Made by a program: the position numbers and the translations under genes
Source of the DNA: JAVBOF01 sp031550915
GTDB taxonomy: Bacteria; Bacillota; Clostridia; Christensenellales; MGBC116941
Reading direction: 5' to 3'
NCBI GenBank assembly: GCA_031550915.1
Contig: JAVBOF010000021.1
Location: 1-9,377 of the forward strand
Length of the DNA stretch: 9,377 nt
Notes under the pieces: generated by a model
The model's input: the letters and a program-made list of their open reading frames with translations, nothing else
Databases searched by the model: none
What the model was told of the DNA's origin: nothing
In this document: one piece after another, positions 1-7,257 of the stretch
Layout: every line of letters begins with the position of its first letter
How positions within the stretch are numbered: the stretch's first letter is position 1

Positions 1-796
1 TTATGGTATCTGTACTTTTAACCATTTTTTCAATAATAACGGATGAAGTGAAATCTGTAACATAAGCATTAAGTATCTTATATTTACCGTCTTTCGTTTC
101 ACTGGTTTCAGACTTAAATACCTGGCCTTCAACAATGACGCTTGCATTCAGGTGGTTAAGCTCGCACATTTTCTCGGACTTTCCCGTAATAGGCTTTCCT
201 ATAACTGAATGTGAGCCTTTATGGGCTTTTGAAATCTTTGGCTTTTCTTCTTCGTCATCTCGTTCGGTCTTAGCGTTTTCCAATTCGATGATTTTCATTG
301 ACCTTTCAACATCTTCCCTGTAAGAGGTATCCTCGCGCGAATCTAGTTCCGAAAACACAATCATGATATCCATATCAAACGATTTATTAGTAATATTTTT
401 TATCCGTTCATCCAGATTATTCTTCTTAAAAAACTTCATGCCGCCAGGAGAAAGCGAAATCGATAGTATATCATCTTCTATCAGCCATTCAGATTCCTTT
501 ATAAATGGCTGTGAAGCCGGCATTGAATCAGCAAGATAATTCTTTATATAATCGATAACATGCTGATTTCCGGATCGGGGAAAAACAAATTGAATCTTTG
601 GATCCAGGCCGTTAAAGGATTCAGAAAACGCATGCCTAATACTCTCTTGCGAATGATAATTGAATATCTCCTCGCATTTTAACACAAAAAAAACGCTGCC
701 TTGCGCCTTGTTTATAATGACTTTAGATATTTCCATCTTACCCTCATATTCAGTAAGATCCATATCTGAAAGCAGTTTTAGTAATGCGTCGGTCAT
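1..796 (-). CDS. polC: DNA polymerase III PolC-type, N-terminal part (runs off window)
   Basis: This is the first 265 codons of the replicative DNA polymerase III alpha subunit of the PolC class, which does leading-strand synthesis in low-GC Gram-positive bacteria and carries its own 3'-5' exonuclease. Only the N-terminal domain and the start of the OB-fold are present; the exonuclease, PHP and polymerase domains would lie beyond base 1, since PolC is normally about 1,400 residues. Residues 1-180 are the divergent N-terminal domain and end in an acidic, charged linker (about 171-190). VIGKPI at 198-203 and the stretch VIVEGQVF (220-227), ETKDGKYK (233-240) and VTDFTSS (246-252) align by eye with the linker and OB-fold of Bacillus PolC. 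The ATG at 796-794 overlaps the ispG stop as ATGA and is preceded by GAGGG four bases upstream. It is the last visible gene of the frr-to-polC run. Identification is by remembered family similarity. Confidence 0.92.
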   Translation of the reverse strand, partial: MTDALLKLLSDMDLTEYEGKMEISKVIINKAQGSVFFVLKCEEIFNYHSQESIRHAFSESFNGLDPKIQFVFPRSGNQHVIDYIKNYLADSMPASQPFIKESEWLIEDDILSISLSPGGMKFFKKNNLDERIKNITNKSFDMDIMIVFSELDSREDTSYREDVERSMKIIELENAKTERDDEEEKPKISKAHKGSHSVIGKPITGKSEKMCELNHLNASVIVEGQVFKSETSETKDGKYKILNAYVTDFTSSVIIEKMVKSTDTI

Positions 797-1857
797 TTTA
801 CCCTCTTCTTTAGTTTTATCAATTCTTTGACTTCTGTTAAAAGCGTATCCGCCAATTCCTCAGCCGGCACTTTTTTTCGAGGTTTGCCTTCCATAAATAT
901 TAAACCAAAGTCTTCACCCCCGGCAATTCCAATATCAGCATGCGATGCCTCTCCGGGGCCGTTTACAACACATCCCATAACAGCGATTTTCAGTGGAGTA
1001 ACTTCGTCAATAAATTCATTTTGTACCCGTAGTGCAATGCCTTCTATATCGATAGAACACCGTCCACAGGTCGGGCAAGATATCACCTCTATACCCTCTT
1101 GCCTTAAGCCGATACTCTTTAGAATAGTTTTTGCGGCATAAACCTCATGAACTGGATCTCCCGTTAACGATACGCGTATGGTATCCCCGATCCCATCGAG
1201 CAATAAAGAGCCTATTCCAATCGCAGATTTGATTATCCCGACATCCCTCGTCCCCGCTTCAGTTATCCCGACATGCAGAGGATAAGGACATCGTTCATTC
1301 AAAAGTCTATAGCTTTCTATTGAAAGCGGAACGGAGGAAGATTTCACGGAGACGACAATATCATAAAAACCACACTGTTCCAAGTAGGATACATGTTCCA
1401 AAGCACTCTCAACTATGCTTTTTGCACTTATTCCCCCGAAACGGTCTATAATATCCTTTGATAAAGATCCTGAGTTAGCGCCAACCCGAATAGGCGTACT
1501 TTTCTCCTTTGCACTTTCGGCTATCGATCTTATATGTTGGACATTCATGTTCCCGGGATTGATCCGCAACTTATCTATGCCGTTTTCAAGAGCCATTAAA
1601 GCCAGTTTACGGTCAAAATGTACATCCGCTATCAAAGGAACAACGGCATATTTTTTAAGCTCTTTTATTGCTGCTGCGCTGTCAATATCAGGTATCGTAA
1701 TCCGAATCAGTTCACATCCCGCTTTTTTCAGCAGCGAGATTTGCTCAAGCGTCGCATCGATATCGCTTGTCCGCGTATTAGTCATAGATTGAATGCTTAC
1801 ATAACCTCCGCCTAATTCAACGGAGCCAACTTTCATACATCGTTTCGCCATTTTCAT
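793..1857 (-). CDS. ispG: 4-hydroxy-3-methylbut-2-enyl diphosphate synthase (flavodoxin/ferredoxin)
   Basis: IspG (GcpE) converts methylerythritol cyclodiphosphate to HMBPP, the penultimate step of the MEP isoprenoid pathway, using a [4Fe-4S] cluster in the cytoplasm. The 354-residue protein has the usual bacterial length for the form without the plant insert. The N-terminal TIM-barrel half shows VSIQSMTNT (20-28), ADVHFD (77-82) and KLRINPGN (96-103). The C-terminal cluster domain has CPTCGRC (Cys261, Cys264, Cys267) and MGCVVNGPGE (Cys296, Glu303). Cys261, Cys264, Cys296 and Glu303 match the family's cluster ligands. The first ATG (1857) overlaps the rseP stop as ATGA, but the GGTGG Shine-Dalgarno site (1858-1862) abuts it. 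A second in-frame ATG at 1851 sits 6 nt from that site and may be the true start, giving 352 residues. It lies between rseP and polC, downstream of dxr, another MEP gene. Confidence 0.97.
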   Translation of the reverse strand: MKMAKRCMKVGSVELGGGYVSIQSMTNTRTSDIDATLEQISLLKKAGCELIRITIPDIDSAAAIKELKKYAVVPLIADVHFDRKLALMALENGIDKLRINPGNMNVQHIRSIAESAKEKSTPIRVGANSGSLSKDIIDRFGGISAKSIVESALEHVSYLEQCGFYDIVVSVKSSSVPLSIESYRLLNERCPYPLHVGITEAGTRDVGIIKSAIGIGSLLLDGIGDTIRVSLTGDPVHEVYAAKTILKSIGLRQEGIEVISCPTCGRCSIDIEGIALRVQNEFIDEVTPLKIAVMGCVVNGPGEASHADIGIAGGEDFGLIFMEGKPRKKVPAEELADTLLTEVKELIKLKKRVK

Positions 1858-2861
1858 CCACCGCTTACCAGCCTGGCGATATCATTATATGTCACAATTA
1901 TAATCAAACCAAAGAATAACACTAGTCCCGCAAAATGCACCATGCCCTCTTTTTCTCTTGGAAACGGTTTCCCGCGAATCCACTCGATAAACAGCAATAG
2001 GACTCTGCCGCCGTCCAGAGCTGGCAGAGGTAAAAGGTTCAAAACCCCGAGGTTTATACTAATGAGTGCGACAAGGTTTAAAAAGGTCCCAAAGCCAAGG
2101 TTTAGCGATTTACCCACCATATCAACCATACCAACTACTCCGGCAAGATTTGATGTGCTTTGCGTACCTGCAATCAGGCCTATAATAAAGGCGAGCATCT
2201 GCTTTATCATATAGAACACCCATTTGAAAGACAGGGCAAAGGACTCAAAGAATCCAAATTTTTCTATCCCGCCCATGACTATTCCGATTTTCCCTTGGGT
2301 ATCCCTATTAACGTTTTTTTCAAGTATCTGGCCGTCTCTCTCGATTTCAAGTACAACGCTGCTGCCCTTTGCATTAGATAGATAATCTATTGCTTCCATA
2401 GCAAAATCTGCGTTTTTTCCGTCTATACGCAATATTCGATCTCCGGGTATGAGGCCAGCTATCTGTGCGTTGGAATTTTCTACGGTCTCGTTTATAACCG
2501 GAGCCGTTGCTCCGAAACCCATCAATATAACTGCGGAAATTATTATAGCAAAAACAATATTAAAAACCGCACCGGCAATCAGCGTCAAAAACCTCTTTAT
2601 CTTTGGTTGGTTATTGAAAGCGCTCTCATCAGGTATATCATCATCCTCGCCGTGAAAGACAACCATACCTCCAATAGGAAAAGCTCTAATTGAATAAAGG
2701 ATCGAATTCTTTTCCCACTTTATTATCTTCGGACCCATGCCGATTGAAAATTCCAATATTTTTAGCCCTGTAGCTCTTCCTACAAGGTAATGTCCTAGTT
2801 CATGTACAAAAATCAGTAAGCTGATTATTAAAATACCAACAATTATGGTTACAGCTACCAT
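1854..2861 (-). CDS. rseP: RseP/RasP-type site-2 intramembrane zinc metalloprotease
   Basis: This is a site-2 protease family membrane enzyme that cleaves single-pass substrates inside the bilayer, typically anti-sigma factors after a first cut, and remnant signal peptides. The 335 residues fit the Gram-positive RasP type, which has a single PDZ domain. The first membrane helix (about 4-26) carries HELGH at 20-24, giving zinc ligands His20 and His24 and catalytic Glu21. A second hydrophobic helix lies around 93-117. A PDZ domain follows at about 120-200, including GLIPGDRILRIDGK. The C-terminal helices carry NLLPLPALDGGR (275-286), whose Asp283 is the third zinc ligand. The ATG lies 4 nt past the dxr stop, and its Shine-Dalgarno site (GAGGTGA) overlaps the dxr terminal codon. 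Its 3' end touches ispG. The target anti-sigma factor cannot be inferred from this window. Confidence 0.96.
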   Translation of the reverse strand: MVAVTIIVGILIISLLIFVHELGHYLVGRATGLKILEFSIGMGPKIIKWEKNSILYSIRAFPIGGMVVFHGEDDDIPDESAFNNQPKIKRFLTLIAGAVFNIVFAIIISAVILMGFGATAPVINETVENSNAQIAGLIPGDRILRIDGKNADFAMEAIDYLSNAKGSSVVLEIERDGQILEKNVNRDTQGKIGIVMGGIEKFGFFESFALSFKWVFYMIKQMLAFIIGLIAGTQSTSNLAGVVGMVDMVGKSLNLGFGTFLNLVALISINLGVLNLLPLPALDGGRVLLLFIEWIRGKPFPREKEGMVHFAGLVLFFGLIIIVTYNDIARLVSGG

Positions 2862-2865
2862 CGTT

Positions 2866-4020
2866 TCACCTCAAAATGTTCTTATCTCTTAATATATATT
2901 CCCTGCAATCCTTATCAGTATAAAAAATTTCATCCAATGTTGGATTATATGTATTTTTGTACCGTGTCATACATTTTGATATTATTTCCGGTATATCAAA
3001 ATAACCTATTCGGTCTTGTAAATACAATTCTACAGCGCTTTCATTTGCTGCATTCAGTACTGTCGGCATTATCCCGCCATCTCTGGCGGCTCTATATGCC
3101 AATCCCAAGCACGGAAATCTATCCATATCCGGCCCATAAAACGTTAGTTTGCCGATTTCCAGCAAATTCAAAGGCTTCGTACCAGTATTCAATCTTTGGG
3201 GGTAACCTAGCGCGTATTGTATCGGTATCCGCATATCCGGGTTTCCAAGCTGGGCCAGAACCGAATTATCGTTCAACTCTATCATGCTGTGAACAATGCT
3301 TTGCGGGTGGATTATAACGTCAACCATGCTTTCATCCACATCAAACAGCCCACATGCTTCAATAACCTCAAGCCCCTTATTCATCATTGTAGCACAATCT
3401 ATCGTAATCTTCTTACCCATATCCCAAGTCGGATGCCGCAATGCTTCATCCGCCCTTGCATGTGCAAGCTTATCTCTGTCATAATCCTTAAACGCGCCGC
3501 CTGAAGCAGTTAGAATTATTTTCTTCAACTGTCCCGGTAATACGCCTTGCAAACACTGGAATATTGCACTGTGCTCACTGTCAACCGGATAAATGTGCAC
3601 ACCATTTTCCGTGAGCGCTTCTTTTATCAGCCCTCCCGCGCAGACAATGGATTCCTTATTTGCTAACGCTATCCTCTTTTTGGACTTTATAGCATGCATC
3701 AAAGGTGCGAGACCGGCTATACCAACAACGGATATCAATACGGTATCTGCGCCGGAAAAGCAGGCTGCTTCAAGCAATGCTTTTTCACCAGCAAACAACT
3801 CTATTTCCGTAGATATGCCTTGCCTAATTATATCATACTTTTCTTTAGAACCAAAAAAAACGCAAAGTGGCTTATAGCGCATTGCCTGCTCTATAAGCAG
3901 CTCGTAATTTGAGTTCGCGAATAATGCCGCAACTTTAAAAACTTCTGGGTTTCTTTCGATAACATCGAGGGCTTGGGTTCCTATTGAACCAGTAGAACCG
4001 ACAATTGAGACATTTATCAT
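2866..4020 (-). CDS. dxr: 1-deoxy-D-xylulose 5-phosphate reductoisomerase
   Basis: Dxr (IspC) catalyses the first committed step of the MEP pathway, the NADPH-dependent rearrangement and reduction of DXP to MEP, and is the target of fosmidomycin. At 384 residues it has full family length. Visible motifs are the NADPH loop GSTGSIG (8-14), LANKES (119-124), VDSEHSA (146-152) with metal ligands Asp147 and Glu149, TASGGAF (171-177), HPTWDMG (196-202), MNKGLE (213-218) with metal ligand Glu218, HPQSIVHS (238-245) and GNPDMR (259-264). The C-terminal helical domain includes NAANE. The ATG directly follows the cdsA TAG stop with no gap, and GGTGG five bases upstream supplies the ribosome site. With ispG two genes downstream, the operon supplies isoprenoid precursors. 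UppS upstream then uses the derived farnesyl and isopentenyl diphosphates. Confidence 0.98.
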   Translation of the reverse strand: MINVSIVGSTGSIGTQALDVIERNPEVFKVAALFANSNYELLIEQAMRYKPLCVFFGSKEKYDIIRQGISTEIELFAGEKALLEAACFSGADTVLISVVGIAGLAPLMHAIKSKKRIALANKESIVCAGGLIKEALTENGVHIYPVDSEHSAIFQCLQGVLPGQLKKIILTASGGAFKDYDRDKLAHARADEALRHPTWDMGKKITIDCATMMNKGLEVIEACGLFDVDESMVDVIIHPQSIVHSMIELNDNSVLAQLGNPDMRIPIQYALGYPQRLNTGTKPLNLLEIGKLTFYGPDMDRFPCLGLAYRAARDGGIMPTVLNAANESAVELYLQDRIGYFDIPEIISKCMTRYKNTYNPTLDEIFYTDKDCREYILRDKNILR

Positions 4021-4845
4021 CTAAACCACCGTACCGTTTATCCAAAATACGATCCTCAGAATCAGATATACAAATGGCGCACAGAACAGCACGCTGTCTA
4101 CCCTGTCCAGTATCCCGCCGTGGCCGGGCAAAATCGTGCCGTAATCTTTGATACCTACGCCTCGTTTTATCAGCGAAGCAACTAGGTCCCCAGCCTGGGA
4201 TACGGCGCCACAGAATCCCCCTACAAGTATAGCTAAAAATATATTCATATGCATGCCAAACATGGGATAGAGGCACAGTGCAAGTATGACCGAAATAACT
4301 ATCGATCCTGCTAGACCGCCAATTGCTCCCTCAATAGTCTTTTTTGGGCTGATATGAGGGCAAAGTTTATGTCTACCCCAGAATGTCCCTGCAAAGAATG
4401 CGAAAATATCTGTGAATACGGCGCATGCGATCATCATGATAAAAATTGGCAGAACATTACCGCTCTGTGCGTCGTGCAAAAGCATCATCAATGGAATGAG
4501 CAAAGCGCCTGGATATGCAAACGGAAAGATAGAGCTAAATATGTCATTTAATGCGTGTTCTTTTTTGAAGATGAACACAACGAAGGTGCTTGCTATCAAT
4601 AACGTAGTTATCGGTATAACTGCCTCTTCGCCAAGGAATACAATCACCGGTATCAAGGAAACTGAAAAAACTATTCCCAAAAAAGCAAACGGCTTATTGC
4701 CGCAGCTCTTCATAGCCTGATACATCTCGATTGTAGGAATCACCGAAATTACAATACCCAGAGTATAGAGGACCCAACCTCTGAATATTACGGCTACAAT
4801 AAAAACAATAGCGGCCAGTGCGCCGAACAAAACCCTGTTAAACAA
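4021..4845 (-). CDS. cdsA: Phosphatidate cytidylyltransferase (CDP-diglyceride synthase)
   Basis: CdsA makes CDP-diacylglycerol from phosphatidic acid and CTP, the branch point for membrane phospholipids. The 274-residue protein is hydrophobic throughout, with about eight membrane segments, as expected for the family. The conserved C-terminal signature spans residues 224-250: SLIKRGVGIKD, then LPGHGGILDRVD with His242, Asp247 and Asp250. A second conserved block, FTDIFAFFAG followed by SPKKTIEGAIGG, lies in the middle of the protein. The start is TTG at 4845-4843. An AGGAGA site (4851-4856) stands 5 nt upstream, an in-frame TAG lies just before it, and the next in-frame ATG (codon 41) would delete the first membrane helix. 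It lies 21 nt after uppS and directly abuts dxr. Confidence 0.96.
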   Translation of the reverse strand: MFNRVLFGALAAIVFIVAVIFRGWVLYTLGIVISVIPTIEMYQAMKSCGNKPFAFLGIVFSVSLIPVIVFLGEEAVIPITTLLIASTFVVFIFKKEHALNDIFSSIFPFAYPGALLIPLMMLLHDAQSGNVLPIFIMMIACAVFTDIFAFFAGTFWGRHKLCPHISPKKTIEGAIGGLAGSIVISVILALCLYPMFGMHMNIFLAILVGGFCGAVSQAGDLVASLIKRGVGIKDYGTILPGHGGILDRVDSVLFCAPFVYLILRIVFWINGTVV

Positions 4846-4866
4846 TAAATTCTCCTACTAAAAAAC

Positions 4867-5613
4867 TCAAATGCTCCCAAAACGCCGCTTCCGCTTTGCG
4901 TAAGCGCGCAGAGCATCTACATACGATTCTTCGTTAAAATCCGGCCAAAGAGTGTCTAGAAAATATAGTTCTGAATATGCGCAGTGCCATAAAAGGAAAT
5001 TGCTAAGCCTAAGTTCTCCGCCGGGGCGTATAAGAAGATCGGGCATCGGCTGCCCTTTTGTATAAAGCAAACTCGAAAAATATTCTTCGTCTATGTTTCC
5101 AATTTCAAGATTCCCTTCCTTGACTGCCTCCGCTGCAGTGCGGGCGGCGTTTATGATCTCTGCCCGTGAACCATAATTCAAGGCAATATTCAATACCATG
5201 CCGTCGTTACCCTTTGTAGTTTCCACTCCGGCTTCAATCTCCCGGAAGACTCTGCCGGGAAAAGCTTTAGATTCACCAAGTATATGCAGCTTAACATTGT
5301 TTGCATGCAATTCAGCAAGTTCGCTTTTAAGGAATTCTATCAAGAGTTCCATCAAAGCCGAAACCTCATCCTCCGGCCTGCTCCAATTCTCTGTAGAAAA
5401 GGCGTATAACGAAAGCACCTTTACGCCTATATCGGAGCTCATTCGTATGATCCGGATAAGTGTTTCCACTCCAGATCTGTGGCCAAAACTGCGGGGTAAT
5501 CCCCTACCCTGAGCCCACCGTCCGTTTCCATCCATAATTATCGCAACATGTTCCGGCAGGACATTGATTCCAGTCAAGTCATATTTTTTTTGTTTTCTAG
5601 AGAAAATGCTCAT
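4867..5613 (-). CDS. uppS: Isoprenyl transferase (undecaprenyl diphosphate synthase family)
   Basis: UppS is the cis-prenyltransferase that extends farnesyl diphosphate with isopentenyl units to undecaprenyl diphosphate, the carrier for peptidoglycan and other wall polymers; it acts at the membrane face. The 248 residues match the family. Motifs seen are IIMDGNGRWA (25-34) with catalytic Asp28, GHRSGVE (44-50), YAFSTENWSRP (70-80), NIALNYGSR (142-150) and DLLIRPGGELRLSNFLLW (192-209), followed by AYSELYF and WPDF. The motif reads RPGGE where Escherichia coli, from memory, has RTGGE; this looks like a normal clade variant because Arg196, Arg202 and Ser204 are kept. The ATG overlaps the stop of the upstream small ORF as ATGA. 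No Shine-Dalgarno sequence is visible in the 25 bases before it, so translation probably depends on coupling. Confidence 0.96.
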   Translation of the reverse strand: MSIFSRKQKKYDLTGINVLPEHVAIIMDGNGRWAQGRGLPRSFGHRSGVETLIRIIRMSSDIGVKVLSLYAFSTENWSRPEDEVSALMELLIEFLKSELAELHANNVKLHILGESKAFPGRVFREIEAGVETTKGNDGMVLNIALNYGSRAEIINAARTAAEAVKEGNLEIGNIDEEYFSSLLYTKGQPMPDLLIRPGGELRLSNFLLWHCAYSELYFLDTLWPDFNEESYVDALRAYAKRKRRFGSI

Positions 5614-5816
5614 CTGTCTATTTTAGTTTTAAAGCCTGAAACCGTCAAAACAACACTTCCATTTACGATGTTCTGCCTTATAACCCTTACACTATCAATT
5701 ATATCCATTTCACGCGGCGAATTATATTCAATGATTTTGATATCATTGAATCCATTCATTGTAAGCGTTTTTTCGGCACTGTCGATTTCCAAACCCAAAA
5801 CATTTGGAACGATCAA
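5610..5816 (-). CDS. Small stand-alone PASTA-like protein, 68 aa, function unknown
   Basis: I do not recognise a named family for this gene. The 68 residues look like a single PASTA module: VPNVLGLEIDSAEKTL at 3-18 matches the VPdVvGls-eeA-k-L opening, followed by NGFNDIKII, a middle strand with VRVIRQN, and a closing strand VVLTVSG. The usual proline-glycine loop after the central glutamine is shortened. PASTA modules normally lie outside the cell on penicillin-binding proteins and Ser/Thr kinases, but here there is no signal peptide or membrane helix, so a cytoplasmic location is expected. The start is TTG at 5816-5814, overlapping the frr stop as TTGA, with only a weak purine stretch (GGAAA) upstream. 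The stop overlaps the uppS ATG as ATGA. The overlaps and the intact domain argue for a real, co-translated gene. A role in uppS translation or in lipid-carrier or wall regulation is inference only. Confidence 0.72.
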   Translation of the reverse strand: MIVPNVLGLEIDSAEKTLTMNGFNDIKIIEYNSPREMDIIDSVRVIRQNIVNGSVVLTVSGFKTKIDR

Positions 5817-6370
5817 ATTTCCAAAATTTCCTTTTCTTTTTCTGTGGCGATGCCATCGATTTGTTTGATAAAGTCATCCGTTTTCTTTTGTACGGAATCC
5901 TCTTCTGCTTTAAGATCGTCTTCCGTAATAATGCTATCTTTCTTCTCTTTTTTTAGTTCTTCATTCGCGTCACGGCGATAGGCGCGCACGGATATCTTGA
6001 CTTCTTCGGCACGCTTCTTGACCTGCTTAACCAGATCCTTTCTTCTTTCCTCAGTCAAATCCGGAAAAACAAGCCTTATGATCTTGCCGTCGTTTGAAGG
6101 GTTTATCCCAATATCAGACTTTTGTATTGCTTTTTCAATCTCCGGTATCATCTTTGCGGCCCAGGGCGCAATAATAAGCAGTTTTGCTTCTGGCGCGGAT
6201 ATATTGCCAACCTGATTTAACGGCGTCGGGGTCCCGAAATAATCTACAACTACACGATCCAGGACCTGTGGATTTGCCCTGCCGGCCCTCAATGTTGAAA
6301 GATCCTTTTTAAATAATGCCAATCGCTTATCCATCTTCTCCTGCATGGAGTCTATTACCTCTTTAGACAT
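5813..6370 (-). CDS. frr: Ribosome recycling factor
   Basis: RRF splits the post-termination ribosome together with EF-G in the cytoplasm. The 185 residues equal the normal bacterial length. The head and tail of the helical bundle are intact: LSTLRAGRANPQVLD (24-38), YFGTPTPLNQVGNIS (44-58) in the beta domain, INPSNDGKIIRLVFPDLTEERR (89-110), and the third helix with VRAYRRDAN, which places Arg129 and Arg132 at the conserved functional positions. The ATG at 6370 is preceded by a strong GGAGG (6378-6382) with 7 nt spacing. It opens the compact run that ends in polC, while a 127-nt gap with a hairpin separates it from pyrH. The stop codon overlaps the start of the small PASTA-like ORF. Confidence 0.98.
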   Translation of the reverse strand: MSKEVIDSMQEKMDKRLALFKKDLSTLRAGRANPQVLDRVVVDYFGTPTPLNQVGNISAPEAKLLIIAPWAAKMIPEIEKAIQKSDIGINPSNDGKIIRLVFPDLTEERRKDLVKQVKKRAEEVKISVRAYRRDANEELKKEKKDSIITEDDLKAEEDSVQKKTDDFIKQIDGIATEKEKEILEI

Positions 6371-6497
6371 AAGACAACCTCCAAATTAACGAATTGTAAT
6401 ATGATAAAATAATCTTATTAGAAATACTGTTTATATTGTAAATGAAAACCGGCGTTAAGACAAGCATGACGCCGGTTGATTATTAATTTTTATCAGT
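6371..6497 (-). promoter_or_regulatory. pyrH-frr intergenic region with weak candidate promoter
   Basis: This 127-nt AT-rich gap holds a GC-rich hairpin just after pyrH and then about 65 nt leading to the frr ribosome site. A weak sigma-A-like pair can be drawn on the minus strand: TTTACA (6437-6442) and AATAAG (6414-6419) with a 17-nt spacer. The match is poor at the -10 box, so the promoter is only a suggestion. The frr Shine-Dalgarno GGAGG at 6378-6382 is clear. Confidence 0.3.
6447..6477 (-). terminator. Hairpin after pyrH, possible weak terminator or attenuator
   Basis: A perfect 9-bp inverted repeat (AACCGGCGT at 6447-6455 with ACGCCGGTT at 6469-6477) encloses a 13-nt loop. On the minus strand the downstream side gives only four consecutive T residues, followed by CATTT. 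It may act as a weak or partial terminator, or as an mRNA stability element between pyrH and frr. It begins 21 nt after the pyrH stop codon. Confidence 0.55.
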
Positions 6498-7199
6498 CTA
6501 ATCTATAATGGTCCCAATAGCCTCTCCCAACAAAACCCTGCGGATATTCCCCGGTTCGGTCAATCCAAAAGCTATGATAGGTATCTTGTTTTCCATACAC
6601 AATGTTATAGCTGTTGTATCCATGGCTGAAAGGCCACGGTTTATAACATCGAGGTACGATATCCTGTCGAATCGCTGCGCAGTTGGATTCAACTTAGGGT
6701 CACTATCATACACGCCATCAACATTTTTTGCCAATAGCAGGACTTCGGCTTCGATCTCTGCCGCCCTAAGTGCCGCAGCTGTATCGGTGCTGAAAAATGG
6801 GTTTCCAGTACCGCAAGCGAAAATGACGACCCGATCTTTTTCTACATGCCTTATAGCCTTGCGCTTAATATATGGCTCCGCTATTTGCCGCATTTCGATC
6901 GCCGTCTGGACTCGAGTCTCGACCCCCTTATTTTCAAGAGCATCCTGCAATGCCAGTGCATTCATTGTCGTAGCAAGCATACCCATATGATCGGCGGTGG
7001 ATCGATCCATCCATATACCGCTTCTGCCACGCCAAAAATTACCGCCTCCAACTATGATCCCGATCTGAACTCCAAGGGCTTTTGCCTCCTTTATTTCATC
7101 GGATATAATTCCCAGTACATCGTTATCTAAACCAAATCCCTTTACCGAGGCAAGCGCCTCACCACTCAGTTTTAGAATTACTCTTTTGTATTTCAGCAT
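6498..7199 (-). CDS. pyrH: UMP kinase (uridylate kinase)
   Basis: PyrH phosphorylates UMP to UDP with ATP in pyrimidine nucleotide synthesis; the bacterial enzyme is a hexamer of the amino-acid kinase fold and is controlled by GTP and UTP. With the start chosen here it has 233 residues, typical of the family. Motifs are ILKLSGEAL (8-16), IIVGGGNFWRGR (48-59), ADHMGMLAT (69-77), GTGNPFFSTDTAA (130-142) and KNVDGVYDSDPK (158-169). An earlier in-frame ATG at 7211 would add four residues (MGDF), but it has no ribosome site. The ATG at 7199 has GGGGGA (7204-7209) ideally placed, and MLKYKRV is a family-like N-terminus. The gene follows tsf but is separated from it by an intrinsic terminator, so its expression presumably relies on read-through or an internal promoter. 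Confidence 0.97.
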   Translation of the reverse strand: MLKYKRVILKLSGEALASVKGFGLDNDVLGIISDEIKEAKALGVQIGIIVGGGNFWRGRSGIWMDRSTADHMGMLATTMNALALQDALENKGVETRVQTAIEMRQIAEPYIKRKAIRHVEKDRVVIFACGTGNPFFSTDTAAALRAAEIEAEVLLLAKNVDGVYDSDPKLNPTAQRFDRISYLDVINRGLSAMDTTAITLCMENKIPIIAFGLTEPGNIRRVLLGEAIGTIID

Positions 7200-7227
7200 A
7201 AAGTCCCCCATCTATTTATGAATATTC

Positions 7228-7256
7228 AAAAAAAGGACACTTGAGTGTCCTTTTTT
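7228..7256 (-). terminator. Intrinsic terminator after tsf
   Basis: The stem GGACAC/GTGTCC (7235-7240 and 7245-7250) has a 4-nt loop and is flanked by seven A and six T residues, which extend the stem and give a uridine tract on either strand. On the minus strand it begins 1 nt after the tsf stop, so it should end the rpsB-tsf transcript. It lies only about 20 nt before the pyrH ribosome site. Confidence 0.88.
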
Positions 7257-7257
7257 G

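Noticed and set aside
135..323. 62-codon plus-strand frame near the left edge
   Set aside because: It is antisense to the N-terminal region of polC, which aligns well with the family; the plus-strand peptide is low-complexity and Ser/Phe-rich.
1415..1815. Two overlapping plus-strand frames antisense to ispG
   Set aside because: Both mirror conserved IspG coding sequence, and neither has a promoter, a ribosome site or a recognisable domain.
3935..4276. 113-codon minus-strand frame across the cdsA-dxr junction
   Set aside because: It is in a different frame from both cdsA and dxr, which are complete with all signature motifs. The Arg- and Cys-rich translation is typical of an out-of-frame reading.
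6508..6990. 160-codon plus-strand open frame
   Set aside because: It lies fully antisense to the intact, motif-complete pyrH, has no ribosome site that I can see, and its translation resembles no family. It is a shadow frame.
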